From Papilionanthe hookeriana x Papilionanthe teres (taxonomy: Eukaryota > Streptophyta > Magnoliopsida > Asparagales > Orchidaceae), in assembly GCA_022702705.1 (NCBI GenBank), contig CM040428.1:99831805-99895804 (forward strand): a stretch of DNA of 64,000 bases, read 5' to 3'. Positions 1 through 11,407 of this stretch are shown here, one piece after another (position 1 is the stretch's first letter; each line of letters begins with the position of its first letter). Both the position numbers and the translations under genes were made by a program. Below the pieces are notes generated by a model that was not told where the DNA came from, did no database searches, and saw only the letters and a list, made by a program, of their open reading frames with translations.

Positions 1-1590
1 GTTCTACTTCTTCCTGTTTTCTGGCATGCTTTAATTTCTGCAAAATTATAAACACATATATATAATGCAATACTAAAGTCTCAACTGGGAATGACGAGAA
101 GAGCCTCTAGGTACGCTTTTACTTTATTGCAATTTACCTTATTGCAATTTATTTACCTGCACTGCGTTTTACTTTTCTTGCATGATAAATAAGATTGTTG
201 CATGAAAACCGAAACCTTTAGTGATAGCCACAAACCGAAACCCAAAACTAAATTAAAATTCATACAAGATAAAATTTACCGCCACAACATTTCAAAATAT
301 AAGACAACTCAAAATTTAATCACAAACAGAACAACAAAAATTACAATTTTAACTAAATTAAAACGTCTCGTTGGATGATTGGGAATACCTCGGATGATGT
401 AACCCACGTGTTGCTAACGAGATTTCCCACGGTCTAAATGAAAGTGTGGAACTCATTCAGTTGAGTTTAGAAAATTCATCTGGACTAAGTGAATCCGATG
501 AAAATTACGGTGCTGGGATGACGGAGCCGTGGGATCTTAATCAGTTCTGTTTAATCAACTTTAAGATTTGTTTTAATTAAAACATTAAAAATATTTGGAC
601 TTTAAGATTTCTCTAAACCAGAACACTTTTCTCATCTCCTTATTTATGACTTCTAAAATTAAACCTCTGCAACGGCAAGGAGCTTGGAGCACAGTAGACA
701 GCACGGCCATCGTTGTCAGCAAAACTTGTGTCGACATCAGCAAAACCATTCCTTAGTCTAAATAACAAGCCATAGGACTTCGAGTTAATCTGCCTAGTGC
801 GACATAAATCCTCACCTGTTCTCTTAGGCCTTTGCATAGCTCTGCTGTGCAATATAAGCCCTAACTCACTTAGGATTCCGAGGTCGTCGTCCGATACGAC
901 GTAAATCCTCCTTTCTTTCAAGTTATTTGCATAATCAGATGATTATGTAAATATAATTCCTATAATTAATTGACAGGATGAAACATTAAATAACATCTTC
1001 TCAAATTCAAGCCAAACAATAGGATAGTTTGGGAAGTTGCCAAGATTCTTCTTGAATCCTCAGCTTCTCCTACTTCTCTTCCTTTGGACTCCTGAAATAA
1101 ACTGTTCCAAATTTGATCTATTCCCTATTGAAATTTCCAAAATTCAATCCTTTGAAAACATTAAACTTTGAAATTCTTGAAAGCAAAACCACTGATCATT
1201 ATCGAGAGTTTTCTTAAATGATTCCTGTCATTTAGGATGTAATTAACTATAGGGGCTTGCCCTTATAGGGAACTTTAAGAACCTGTGTAATATAAACCCT
1301 ACTTAATTCCTTTATATTAAGCAGGGGAACCTGTCGGCTTATAAAATTGGTTCGCAGACCAAACGGATGTCACAAATCTTTTAGTTTATTTAATCGAACC
1401 CCATCGTCAAGCAGTGTGACTATTCCTCGGGATAGTGCATAGTTTGTGGTGCGGTGCTCTTTTATATAAACTATTTAGGATGTGAGATCAGTTTGACTTC
1501 ATATCTTAAAATTTTCAAAATTAAAATTATTTTCAAAAATCAAATGCTACTTTCCAAATTATATATATATACTTAAATTAAATTTAAAAT
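1..1590. other. Unassigned AT-rich stretch, probably 3' untranslated part of RT-H with possible insertions
   Basis: I see no reliable coding region. By position this should be the C-terminal tail of ORF-Y and the 3' untranslated region of RT-H. I found no polypurine tract, no LTR start and no similarity by eye to the equivalent regions of RT-A or RT-B. A 93-codon open frame at 640-921 (minus) shows no recognisable motif. Some stretches, such as 1240-1460, look like LTR or promoter sequence (for example TTATATAAAC near 1463), so an unrecognised insertion is possible. Confidence 0.35.
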
Positions 1591-2321
1591 CTAAAAATAT
1601 GCCGACAGTGACTGGCTGCAAATAAGAAATATGGTGAAAGGATGTCCAAACCCATATTTAGATCGATGAACAATCAATCCCAATACAGAATTCATAATTA
1701 TAGTGTCAATATTGATAGGCCTTCCTATTTGAATACGATAATTCAAAATTACACTTTCCTTTGTCACTTTACTTATTTTCATAGTTGGGAGTATCTTCAC
1801 AGATATGAAGAAATGTCATTGCTTTGACACGACATTTAAAAATATAGAAGAGAAATATACATATCCATTGTCTCTTATATTCCAATCTTCATTTTCATAC
1901 GTTAGATATCATTAAATTTCATTCATGTTGTCTCTCATCACATCAAAATTTATATAATGGCAGATCGGCACATTTTCAATCATAAATAAGTCATTAATCT
2001 TTAAAGGAGTGAATGGTACAAACCTGCCTCACACATAGACGAATTCTTGGTTGATTCCAAGTGTTATGCTACAATGGCAGTTGTGTAGCATAACATTTCA
2101 CAACACCTCTGCTCAATAATCTCTTCTACATGAGTACTTGGAGTATCCATACCTAGGTTCACAAAGCCTCTTTCCTTGATAATCCTCCTCTTCATCAGCA
2201 ATTTGTTGAGTAATCGTTGCGCCTCGAAACTGATGAACTTCTGTGAGTTGAAAACTTTAAATCTCGAAGTTTCTATAGAGTTGGAATCCATCTGATGTAA
2301 ATTTGGAATGATTACTTTCAT
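1591..2321 (-). pseudogene. ORF-Y of RT-H: decayed 'putative plant transposon protein' domain
   Basis: Three pieces match the better preserved ORF-Y of RT-B (11408-12558) in order. An N-terminal piece (2064-2321) contains a QKFIS-like start and a stretch equivalent to the Trp/Phe-rich VxEFYAN region. A middle piece (about 1910-2030) reads KINDLF followed by ICHY, equivalent to RINVFY and ECHY. A C-terminal piece (1591-1800) contains VILNYRIQIGRPINIDTII, equivalent to AILNYCIQ..PIDVGSIIYD. The domain resembles what I recall as PF20167. Frameshifts and stops separate the pieces. Its function is unknown; it occupies the position of the env-like third ORF described for Athila elements. Confidence 0.65.
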
Positions 2322-2353
2322 TTTTTTTGGAGTTTAGGGGTTCAAAATCGAGT

Positions 2354-2519
2354 TTGGGAAGTTAAAATGATGAAAATCCCGCCTAAAACCACCAAAAATC
2401 ACAATTTAAAACTCCAAAAATTGTCACCAGTTCATCGGCACCGTCGACGCTGGATAGGGCACCGTCGGCTCCCAAACCCCAAATTTTGGTGATGTTCTCT
2501 AGAAATGGCGGCGCCAGAG
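2354..2519 (-). promoter_or_regulatory. GC-rich module and TATA-like box upstream of RT-H ORF-Y
   Basis: A GC-rich patch at 2435-2519 stands out in AT-rich sequence. It contains the plus-strand strings CACCGTCGACGCTGGATAGG and GGCGGCGCCAGAG. The same GGCGCCGTCGGCGCTGGATA wording occurs in the RT-H LTR (40262-40280). About 65 bp downstream on the minus strand is CATTTTAACTTCCC (2354-2367), at the place where RT-A has GCCATTTTAACTCCCC and RT-B has ACCATATAAACCCCC. A role as an internal promoter for ORF-Y is an inference. Confidence 0.45.
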
Positions 2520-2691
2520 TTCAAAAATGCACCAAACTTCATTTTAGTCTGAAATATTCCAAATTTTTTGATACGATCCATTAATTTTCATTCTTTATGA
2601 TATTTATAAGTGAGTATGACTCAAATATAATTAACTACAAGTAAAATTATTATTAAAATTAACACAAAAAAACTAATATAATAATGATAAT

Positions 2692-2709
2692 TATGGGTTT
2701 CCTCCCATA
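2692..2709 (-). other. Conserved stem-loop downstream of RT-H pol
   Basis: On the minus strand this reads TATGGG, loop AGGAAA, CCCATA: a perfect 6-bp stem. It follows the block TTAAACCAAGCGCTTTA and lies about 40 bases after the end of integrase. RT-A (28615-28632) and RT-B (14262-14279) have the same block at the same place, with a G in the 5' arm that still pairs as a G-U wobble. Confidence 0.6.
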
Positions 2710-2749
2710 AAGCGCTTGGTTTAACATCGTTAGACTAACAAACATTCAG

Positions 2750-3604
2750 TTATTTAGGATGACTTAACATTAAAACCTCTTTAAAATTTGGTCGATACCC
2801 TTTAAAATATTGTTTTAATCGATGCCCATTAACTTTAAATATTATTCCAATTTTAGGATCCTCAATATCAACAGCTTCAAATGGATAAACTTTTATAATA
2901 GTTAAAGGTCCTATCCACCTAGACTTTAGTTTTCTAGGAAATAATTTTAATCTTGTATTATATAGCAAAACTTTCTGTCCAGGTTTAAATTTCTTTCTTA
3001 TAATCTTTTGATCATGCCATAATTTCATTTTCTCCTTATAAATTCAATCATTATCATAATATTCATTTCTAATTTCTTCCAATTCATTCAACTAAACTAA
3101 TCTTTTCTCATCTGCATTCTTTAAATTGAAATTTAACTCTTTTATCGCCTAATATGCTTTATGTTCCAATTCTACAGGGAAGTGACATGTCTTTCCAAAT
3201 ATTAGTCTATAAGGAGAAATTCCTATAGGGGTCTTGTAAGCAGTCCTATATGCCCAAAATGTAGTATCTAATCTAACAGACCAGTCTAATTTGTAAAGAT
3301 TTACAGGTTCATCAAAATTTGTTTAACTTCACGATTAGACACTTTTGCTAAACCACTAGTTTAGGGATGATAAACAGTAGAGATTCTATGAATAATATTA
3401 TATTTCCAACCAATCTCTGAATCATATTATTCCTAAAATGAGATCAACCATCAGTATTGATCACTCTCGGTATTCCATACCTTGTAAAAATATTTTACAT
3501 AAAGAATTTTGAAACACTTCAAGCATCACATTTAAGTAAAGCAATTGTATCGATACATTTTGAGACATAGTTAACAGCAACCAATATATATAAATTTTCA
3601 AATG
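2750..3604 (-). pseudogene. RT-H integrase, core remnant and C-terminal domain
   Basis: This is the 3' part of the RT-H pol gene. The C-terminal region at 2750-3028 reads WHDQKI, GQKVLLYN, RKLKSRWIGPLTI and FKVNGHRLKQY, the signature of Athila/Calypso integrase C-termini that bind DNA. The core part at 3030-3600 is recognisable but full of stops and frameshifts (for example the RTAYKTPIGISPY-like stretch near 3210-3245). Integrase normally inserts the cDNA into the genome; this copy is dead. The RTE LINE at 3613-4373 separates it from the N-terminal part of integrase. Confidence 0.75.
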
Positions 3605-3612
3605 GAGTAAAT
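3605..3612. repeat. Target site duplication of the RTE LINE in RT-H (left copy)
   Basis: GAGTAAAT here and at 4374-4381 flank the LINE directly. This is the expected short duplication made when a LINE inserts by target-primed reverse transcription. Confidence 0.7.
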
Positions 3613-3643
<31 letters not shown>

Positions 3644-4373
3644 AGCCTTAATCCCACTAAGTGGGGTCGGCTACATGAATCCTTTTTCTCCATTGTGTCC
3701 TATTTAGTGTCAAATTTTCGTTTAATTCTAATAAATTAAGATCATTTTTTATGCAAAGCCCAAGTTTTCCTAGGTCTGTCTCTGCCTTTCTTAGCATAAG
3801 TTGTATTTAAAACATCTACTCTCCTAATCAGATCATTAGGTGGTCGACGTTTAATGTGACCAAACCATCTAAGGCGACTCTCTCTAATTTTATCCGTCAA
3901 TAGTGCAACTCCAACCCTATTACGGATATATTCATTTCGCATTTTGTCTCTAAGTGTAAAACCACTCATCCACCTAATTATTCTCATCTCGGCAACACTT
4001 AACTTAACATTATGCTTCTCTTTTAAAGGCCAGCATTCAGCACCATAGAGCATTGAAGGTCTCACCACCATCTTATAAAATTTTTCTTTCAGTCTAAGCG
4101 GTACTTTTCTATCACACAAAAGGCCAAACGCATTCTTCTACTTCAACCAACCAACCTGAATTCTACTATTAACATCCCCATCTTTATCACCATCGCTTTG
4201 AACAATGGACCCGAGATATCTAAATCGTTCACACCTTTTAATAATTTGATAACCCAAAGTTACACTTCTGTCACTAGACCTACTATTACTAAAATTACAT
4301 TCCATGTATTTAGTTTTAGTTCTACTCAAATGAAGACCTTTAGACTCCAATGTAGACCTCCATGAGTAAATGG
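3613..4373 (-). mobile_element. 5'-truncated RTE-clade LINE (RTE-2) inserted in RT-H integrase
   Basis: This holds only the 3' end of an RTE LINE. The 3' terminus is a (TTG)n run on the minus strand (plus strand (ACA/CAA)n at 3613-3642). It is followed by the characteristic CCCACTTAGTGGG segment and the C-terminal part of the reverse transcriptase protein: RFRYLGSIVQSDG, SMLYGAECWPLKEKH, MRIIRWMSGFTLRDK, RLRWFGHIKRRP. It matches the larger copy at 23180-24000 almost base for base, so both look young. A few frame changes are present (stop near 4136). Flanked by the 8-bp duplication GAGTAAAT. Confidence 0.9.
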
Positions 4374-4381
4374 TCCTTTAA

Positions 4382-6052
4382 AATCCAATCCCCAAAAATC
4401 AAAGATCTCAACTTCCAATGTAAAATTTTGAGGCATTTCATTTCTTCTAGAAATATTACCTACTCTCCGACATCAATCACATGATTTATTATATCTATAA
4501 ACATCCTAAAAGAGAGTAGGCCAATAAAATCCAGATTACAAAATCTTATGTGCTTTTTTATCAGTTCCAAAATGTCCTCCAAATTCTGAATCATTACATC
4601 TTTGAATTATTGGTTCAATCTCTTCATAAGGCACACATCTTCTAATAATAAGATCCTTACATTGTTTATATAGATATGGTTCATCCCAAAAGTAAAATTT
4701 AGCATCATATATTAATTTCTTTCGTTCTTTCATTGTTAATTCAAGTGGCAAAATATCACTCACAATATAATTCACAATATCAGCATATCAAGGTAAATTT
4801 CTTCCCTTAATGTTATAAAGTTATTCATAAGGGAAATTTTATGTGGTTTCCTTCTTAAATTCAGATAGTTTATATTGTTCTAATCTAAACAAATGATCAA
4901 CTATTTGATTATCAGTTCCTTTTCTATCAACTTTACAAAGTCAATTTCTTGCATTAAAAGTATCCATCTGATTAATCTTGGTTTGGCATCCTTCTTTTGC
5001 ATTAAATATTTGATAGCTGAATGGTCCGTATGCACTATACATTTAGTTCCTATAAAATACAATCTAAATTTTTTAAAAGCATACACAATATCTAATAATT
5101 CTCTTTCTGTAGTGGTATAATTAATTTGAGCTTCAGTAAGAGTTTTACTACCATAGCAAATAACCTTAAACATTTTATCATACCTTTGCTATAAAGCAAC
5201 TCCAATCACATAATCACTAGCATCACACATAAGTTCAAAAGGTTTCTCTCAATCAGGTGGAACAATTATAGGGGCAGTGATTAATCTTTCTTTTAATAGT
5301 TCAAAGGCATCTAAACATTCTTCATTAAAATCAAATTTCTTATCTTTTTCTAAAAGTTGGCATAGAGGTTTAGTAATTTTTGAAAAATCTTTAATATAAT
5401 TCCTGTAGAACCCAGCATATCCTAAGAAACTTTTTACCCCTCTCACTGTAGTAATAGGTGGTAACTTCTCAATAATCTAAATTTTTGCAGGGTCTACTTC
5501 CATACCATGTTCAGATATTTTATGCCCAAGTACAATACCTTCTGCAACCATAAATTGACATTTTTCTAAATTTAGAACTAAATTTGTTCTTTCGCAAAGC
5601 TCCAAAACTTTTTCTATATTATTTCAACATATGTCAAATGAAGTTTCAAATACAAAAAAATCATCCATAAATACTTCTATTCCATTATCAATCATATTAC
5701 TAAAAATAGATATCATATATCTTTGAAATGTTGCAGGTGCATTACATAATCCAAAGGGCATTCTTTGAAAAGAAAAAGTTCCATATAGGTTAGTAAATGT
5801 ACTATTTTCTTGATCGTCACAAGCAACAAGTATTTGGTGATAACTAGTATATCTATTCAAAAAGCAATAGAACTTGTGCCCAACAAGTTTATCCAACATT
5901 TGATCTTGAGAATGTAGAGGAAAGTGATCTTTCCTAGTAGTGACATTTAATTTTCTATAATCAAAACAAATTCTCCAACCCGTGACTTGTCTTGCTGGAT
6001 AATTTCATTTTGTTCATTCACATCAACTTTCACTCCTCCTTTCTTAGGGACA
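4382..6052 (-). pseudogene. RT-H pol: reverse transcriptase, RNase H and integrase N-terminus
   Basis: The order on the minus strand is: reverse transcriptase at 6050-5460 with RMPFGLCNAPATFQR and the catalytic box VFMDDF at about 5664-5680; connection region at 5446-5249 (KSFLGYAGFYRNYIKDFSK); RNase H at 5240-4880 with YGSKTLTEAQINYTTTE and IVHTDHSAIKYLMQKKDAK; integrase zinc-binding start at 4775-4536 (GGHFGTDK). The frame is interrupted repeatedly. The upstream end is cut by RT-A: the codons for VPKKGG lie just right of the insertion point, and the preceding WVSPI-like codons are at 35987-36030 beyond RT-A. Confidence 0.88.
6048..6052. repeat. Target site duplication of RT-A, left copy
   Basis: GGACA here and AGACA at 35982-35986 flank RT-A, a 5-bp duplication with one mismatch (GACA exact). 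The flanking codons of the RT-H pol gene become continuous across it, which supports the boundary. Confidence 0.8.
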
Positions 6053-7867
6053 TGATCCACCTGATATTTATACTTACAAATATCATATGAAAATTGGCAA
6101 CGGCGACAGAAACTTGACTCTACACCGATATTTATGCTTATGATTTTGATTTGAAATTATGATTTATAATGTGGATACTACACAAGTATATGTATCATTT
6201 ATCAAGTAATATAAGACTTTCTGATTAAGCCCCGAGATATCGAACCCACAGGGAAAGTTAAAAACCTTTAAAGAAATAAAAAAATTATCCTTTTACTTTT
6301 TTAATTGGCTTTTCAAAGTATGTTTTGATTTTGAAAAGTTTGATAGTTGATTTCACTCTTTCAATTTTCTTATAAAAGTCAAACAAGAAATTAAAATGAT
6401 AATAACTGTAAACACAGTATGAAAAACACTATTAACTATAATATCTTTTTCTTTCCTTTATAAAGTAGTAATAATTATGAAAGTATTGTTGTAGAAGTAT
6501 TTAAATTTGCTGTGATAAATAGAAGAAAATGTATTCTTTACCCTTACTTGGTTCTATAAAGAACATTGGTTAATTTGAAATTTTATCATTTTGAACATGC
6601 TTAGGCAGGGAAGATACCAGCTCTCACTCTAGAGTTCCCTCATTTTTCTCCACCTGGGGGCTAACTTCTCATAACAAAATTCAAAACTTCAAACCAAATT
6701 AAGGGCTTTTAGCCTGTCACACTAAAAATCCTCTAATTTTACTCCCTTTTTTAAAACATCTTCTAATATATTACATTCAATTATATGAACTATAATTTTC
6801 ACCCATATTATTGCATGTGATTCTTTCTCACTTTATGAGACAATACCGCATTGGATCTTACATAATCTCACACAAATTTTACATCTTAACAGGCCAAATT
6901 AAGTAGTAAATAAAGTTTATAGAATCAATTTCCACAACTTCTTCTAACTTTAAACACATATACATTCCACAACAATTTTTCATGAATTACTTCTTCATTT
7001 AAGAAAGAAAAACATAAAGTAAACTACTCAGAATGCATTGAGAAAATACAAAAATACATTAATTTGAAATTAAAAATCATAAGAAAAATAACAAACACAA
7101 CAAGTATTAATTAAAAACTAAATGTAAGAACAAAAGTAAATACTTATCTGAAAATCCTCTCCACAAGACTCAGGAAGTTCCTCTAAAACTTTGACTCTTC
7201 ACTAAACTACTCCTCAGAGCAAGTCTCCCAACTTTGATGACCCAGAAACAAACTTCAGACTTCAATAAAAACTAAACTAAAGGAAAGAAAAGAAGTGGGA
7301 AGAAGAAGGCTTCAATCCTACCCTTTTCTCTTTTCTACTCTCTACTCCTACTCGTAATGAAAACTAAAATAAAAACTCTGTAAAAACTCTCTTTAAAATG
7401 CAATGGAAGAGCCCTTCAAAATGCAAAGGAAGAGCCCCAATCTTTCCTAAGACTCTCTTTAAATATTAAACCAAAAGTTGCCTTGGTGTCTCTTCAAAAT
7501 GTGTCTAAACTCAATGTATCCACCGAAGAATGTACCCCTTCATTCAAACTTGATGGAAGTTACCACCAAGAGTTGCATCCCATCCTCTTTAAAAATGGCG
7601 CCAAATTCAAATTAATCTTGATTTTTAATTATGGTGACTAAGCGCCGCTGGCAAGCGCCGGCCCAGCGGCGCTTAACTGCCAGTGCCCAACTTTTCATTT
7701 TTCATTTTTTTGCTCCAAATTTGATCCAATTTTACTCCTTTCGTCATAATCACTCACTTTCATCATACCTGCATGAAAAACACAAAATACCTTCCATTAA
7801 AGTGCAATATCATCAAAAATAGGTATAAAAATGTGCATAAAAAATACTATGTATTTTAGGTGTATCA
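6053..7867 (-). repeat. RT-A 3' LTR (left copy)
   Basis: It is similar along its whole length to 34130-35981. It contains near the left end a PBS-like segment (about 6095-6109) and the conserved CAAGTATATGTATCATTTATCAAG block (6175-6200), and near the right end a GC-rich palindromic module (7639-7690). The RNA-sense start of the LTR is at 7867. The two LTRs differ by scattered substitutions and small indels, so the insertion is not recent. Confidence 0.92.
7639..7690 (-). promoter_or_regulatory. GC-rich module in U3 of RT-A (left LTR)
   Basis: Plus strand: AAGCGCCGCTGGCAAGCGCC, then GGCCCAGCGGCGCTTAACTG and CCAGTGCCCAA, within otherwise AT-rich LTR. The right LTR has the matching module at 35761-35804. 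It lies about 180-230 bp inside the RNA-sense LTR start, so in U3 where promoter elements belong. The AGCCGCC version in the right LTR equals the GCC-box bound by ERF transcription factors; binding is untested. Confidence 0.5.
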
Positions 7868-7884
7868 AAATCCCCCAAACTTAA
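7868..7884 (-). other. Polypurine tract of RT-A
   Basis: The minus strand reads TTAAGTTTGGGGGATTT immediately before the 3' LTR start TGATACACCT. This is the primer site for plus-strand DNA synthesis. The 17-base sequence is identical to that of RT-B at 10064-10080. Confidence 0.85.
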
Positions 7885-8184
7885 AATGTTACTTGTCCTC
7901 GAGTGACAGTTAATCTCATAGAAAAATTTTAACATGCAAATTATGTAATGAGTTTCTTAGGAAGATAACAAAATTTTGTTTTAGAAAAGGAATAGTCCAA
8001 TTTAGAAAAAATTTCAGTAATTAAGATCAACTTAAAGTTTAGAAAGTTCTTAAAGAAAGAAAAATGACAAATATAATTCTCTATCTAATTCAAAAATATT
8101 TGTAGATTCTTCAAAATATAGGATTCAAGCATCTTATTTTTCTCACTTAAAAATTTTTATTTGAAAATAACTTTACTTACTATA
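7885..8184 (-). other. RT-A 3' untranslated region, part left of RT-B
   Basis: Non-coding AT-rich sequence between the RT-A polypurine tract and RT-B. Its first bases (plus strand AATGTTACTTGTCCTC) match the equivalent place in RT-B (10081-10096). The rest of this untranslated region resumes at 21682. Confidence 0.75.
8180..8184. repeat. Target site duplication of RT-B, left copy
   Basis: CTATA here matches CTATA at 21677-21681 exactly. Confidence 0.9.
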
Positions 8185-8245
8185 TGACCCAATGCTATAT
8201 ATATGCGTACTAAAAATTTAATCCCCGGCAACGACGCCAAAAACT
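8185..8245 (-). repeat. PBS-containing 61-bp unit inside the RT-B left LTR
   Basis: The unit begins TGACCCAATGC and contains TCCCCGGCAACGACGCCA, the plus-strand form of an 18-base tRNA-Asp primer site with one change. It ends AAAAACT just before a second TGACCC. The same unit occurs twice in the right LTR at 19758-19818 and 19819-19879. Confidence 0.85.
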
Positions 8246-9488
8246 TGACCCGCAATCTGCTGATGACAAATATAATAATTAATGCTTCCAAATATATGGA
8301 ATAGATAATAATAGCAACTAGTGTATACAAATAAAATTTTATTGAAAATATTTTACACACTAGGGGTACTACACAAGTATACATATCATATCAAGTAATA
8401 TAGGGCTTTGAAACAAAGACCCCAGTATCGATCCCACGAGGAGTGAGTTATGGATTTTTAAATATTTTAATTTTATTTTTATGTATTTCTTTTATAGTTT
8501 AAAAATTTGACATTTTTAATTTACTAGATGAAATAATAAAGCAGTAATGAAAGATACAATAATAATGCAGTAATGAAATGATTGGTGTAAATAGCAATAA
8601 GAACACAAATTTCTTCCTTTCAATTAATCCAAGATTTTCTAAGATAATGATAATATTCGTGGAGAATATAAATTTATGGTATTGTGCCAAATAAAAGCAT
8701 TCATATTCTTTACCCTTTGATCCAGGTGTAACGAACATTGGCTAGGCTATAGATCAGGTCTGGATGTATTGTTAGTAGAATGGGTTAATCTAGGCTCACA
8801 CTACTAGATGTCCAAGGGTGGCTATGGTCGGCCCTAGTAGTGACCCTTTCCTTCTCTATAAATCAAATAACAAGAATTTAGTCTGTCACTCTAAAAACTT
8901 ATTAATTCTACGCCCATTATATAATATCTTCCTATTTATTTGCACTTCACCTTGAATAACCCGCACAAGGCCTTCGACTACTCAAGGATTCATGTGATAT
9001 CTACTAGTTAAGAATTCATCTCCTTCTAGGTATCAAAACTCTTCAACAGATTTTAACAATATAAGTGATCAATTTGTAAAGTAAATGAAGATCCAGTATT
9101 TATATCATCACAATGTTTTAAAATATAAATAGTTTTTAATTTTCCATCTAATTTTATATTATCATATTTATCTTTTAATAATTGAAAGGAGAAAGTAAAC
9201 TAACTACTCAGAACACATTGAATTTAAACAACAAAACATGATAATAAAACTTTGAATAAAATTACAACTACTTATCTCAAGTGTTTCTCCTATCGAACCT
9301 CCGAATTCTTCTGACTCTAAAGCAAATAAACTTCAAAAGCACCAACTCTTTAAACTCTCAATACACACTCTAAATAAACTCACTAATTAATAAAAGTGGC
9401 CCTAAAGTATTTCTCTAATTCTCCCTCTAGATGGGGCTCTAGATAGGGGAACGTATGGGGGGCGTTTTTCTCTGAAGGAGTACCCTCC

Positions 9489-9871
9489 TATTTATAGGCT
9501 TCAAGGGTTGCCTTGAGGCACCTCTTCAAAATGTGTCCACATTCAATGAAACTTCTAGAAGATGTGTCTGGCGCCTAGGCGCCGGAATCTGGCGCCTAGA
9601 CGCCGGACTCTGCGTCCAGTTCTTCGCAACTCTTCACTTTGGATCGCACCTCTTATAGATTAAAACTGTTTTCAAGCGTCCAAATACATTGTATCACATC
9701 TCCTATAAACCAGGAACAACTGTCAGTCTTCTAGAAGGTCCAATAACCGCTAACACCATCAAAATAACCGTCCAAAAGTCGTCAAAAATCTTGACAGATC
9801 CTGTATCGACCTGGTGCTTAGGCGCCGGATTCTGGCGCCTAAGCGTCAGATTCTGGCGTCTAGGCGCCAGA
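9489..9871 (-). promoter_or_regulatory. RT-B U3 promoter (left LTR): TATA box with upstream GC palindromes
   Basis: TATAAATA on the minus strand at 9489-9496 is a textbook plant TATA box. Upstream (higher coordinates) are repeated modules of the form TCTGGCGCCTAGGCGCCGGA at 9567-9609 and 9811-9871. The GGCGCC cores resemble E2F-like or GCC-box-like binding sites; which protein, if any, binds is unknown. The right LTR repeats the arrangement at 21123-21484. Confidence 0.65.
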
Positions 9872-10063
9872 CCAATAATTTTGACAATTTTGCATTTTGG
9901 CTCCATTTTTGCTCCTTTTTGCTCCTTTTTCACTTTTTTTCTTCTTGAACATTTTTCCATCACCTATATCCAAAAACACAAAAATACCTTTCATTAAAGC
10001 ATAATATCCTTAAAAATTTGATAAAAATCAAGGCATAAAAATGAGTATTTTTTTCATGGATCA

Positions 10064-10080
10064 AAATCCCCCAAACTTAA
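10064..10080 (-). other. Polypurine tract of RT-B
   Basis: Minus strand TTAAGTTTGGGGGATTT directly before the 3' LTR start TGATCC; identical to the RT-A tract. Confidence 0.87.
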
Positions 10081-11407
10081 ATGTTACTTGTCCTCAAGTA
10101 ACCCTTTTTACTATATAAAATGTATAACATTTGGAATGAAAGATAAATATTTAAGACTCCTTGTAGTTTTGATCTTATAAAGGCTTTAGTAAATTATTAA
10201 CCAAATTTCACTAACTAAGTTTAATTTTAAGAATTTAAAGAATATTCAACTGTCAAATCATAAGACTTCAAAAAAATTTCATTCATTTCGAAAATAATAG
10301 AAGTTTATTATATTAAGATCACATAGATTATTTACAAGAAAAAGATTTTCATGAAAAGTCTTTCTTAAATAAAGATTCATGCATGAAAATTAAGTAAAAG
10401 TATGTAACTAGTTTTCTTCATATAAGGTAATTCAAGTGAAGCCAATTTTTTATTAGGCATATCCTCAAGCTTCTCCTCTTTTTCTCTCTTTTTTTTTCAC
10501 AGTGAGGATTACTGTATCTGGATAGTCTGTTAATGATTTTGAACTTCACTATCCTTAACTTATATTTTCAAACTTTTACATTTTCACTTAATTATTATAA
10601 CATGAATAGAATTTCAAAAAGATTTTCAATCTTTTCTTTTTCAAGTTATAATTTTTGATTTCTTAATACTTCTAAATTCAATTATTTCTGTTATGATTAG
10701 AAAAATTTCATAATCTTATTCTTCTTTAAGTTAAATAATTCTATTCTTAAAATCAATCAAAGTTATTAAAATTTTGGTTAAGTCCACAAAATTATTTATA
10801 ATTTCAAAAATTTAAGTGATCTTAAATAAATTCTTCATTCCTTATGTTATGTTAAGATTTTTTTTTTTTAGAAAATATTTGTTTATTAAGGACAAATAAA
10901 ATTTAAATTTGCATGTATTTTCTCTTCCCCCAAACTTAAGTTTTAGTATATCATGAAAATAATAAAGTATAAGAGAAAGAAAAGTATAATTTAAAAAGGA
11001 ATTTTATAAGCATGTAAAAAAAATTCTAGAATGAAATATAATTTACTTCTACACATGTTTTTTATGAATATTACAGAAATAATGGAGCATATAAAAGTAA
11101 GCAGGCTCAAAAATTTTATATAACAGTAGTTGAATTAAATAACTATATTACTAACAAAAATAAAATAACATTTCTAACTATTCTAAAATACTAAGCAAGA
11201 GAGTCGAAACCAAAAATAAACACAAATTCATTCAAATTTCGATCCGCAACTAAATATCTAAAACAAGTCTCAACATCAAATAATTCATACAAAGTCTCAT
11301 AAACAAATCTAAACTAGTAAACAAGCAAACAACAATCAGTACTAGCAAACAAAAACTAAACTAACAACGGACTCAAGCACATCTCGGAGGTAAATCGAAG
11401 CCACTAA
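10081..11407 (-). other. RT-B 3' untranslated region
   Basis: No coding signal. It contains a pyrimidine-rich run at 10466-10498 (purine-rich in the RNA sense). Next to it is the block GGATTACTGTATCTGGATAG (10505-10524) followed by TTAATGATTTTGAA, which recurs in the RT-A 3' untranslated region at 21887-21928 although the surrounding sequence has diverged. Confidence 0.7.

Larger units (their letters stand above)
8185..10063 (-). repeat. RT-B 3' LTR (left copy)
   Basis: It matches 19758-21676 closely over its length. It carries one 61-bp PBS-containing unit at its left end (8185-8245), where the right LTR has two. It has a canonical TATA box on the minus strand (CCTATAAATAGG, about 9487-9498) and two GC-rich palindromic modules upstream of that box (9567-9609 and 9811-9871). 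Transcription would therefore start near 9460, giving a U3 of about 600 bp. Confidence 0.93.

Noticed and set aside
640..921. 93-codon minus-strand open frame near the left edge
   Set aside because: No recognisable motif, no neighbours supporting it, no match by eye to elements in the window. Left unassigned.
3461..3643. Leu-rich open frame (LLLLLLLLLL) on the minus strand
   Set aside because: Translation of the (TTG)n tail of an RTE LINE running into RT-H sequence. The same applies to the Leu run at 23180-23201.
9689..9997. Open frame of 102 codons on the plus strand in the RT-B LTR
   Set aside because: It is created by the GC palindromes read in translation (repeated WCLGAGFWRL-like words), has a partner on the opposite strand (9703-9963) for the same reason, and lies in U3. 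Not a gene.
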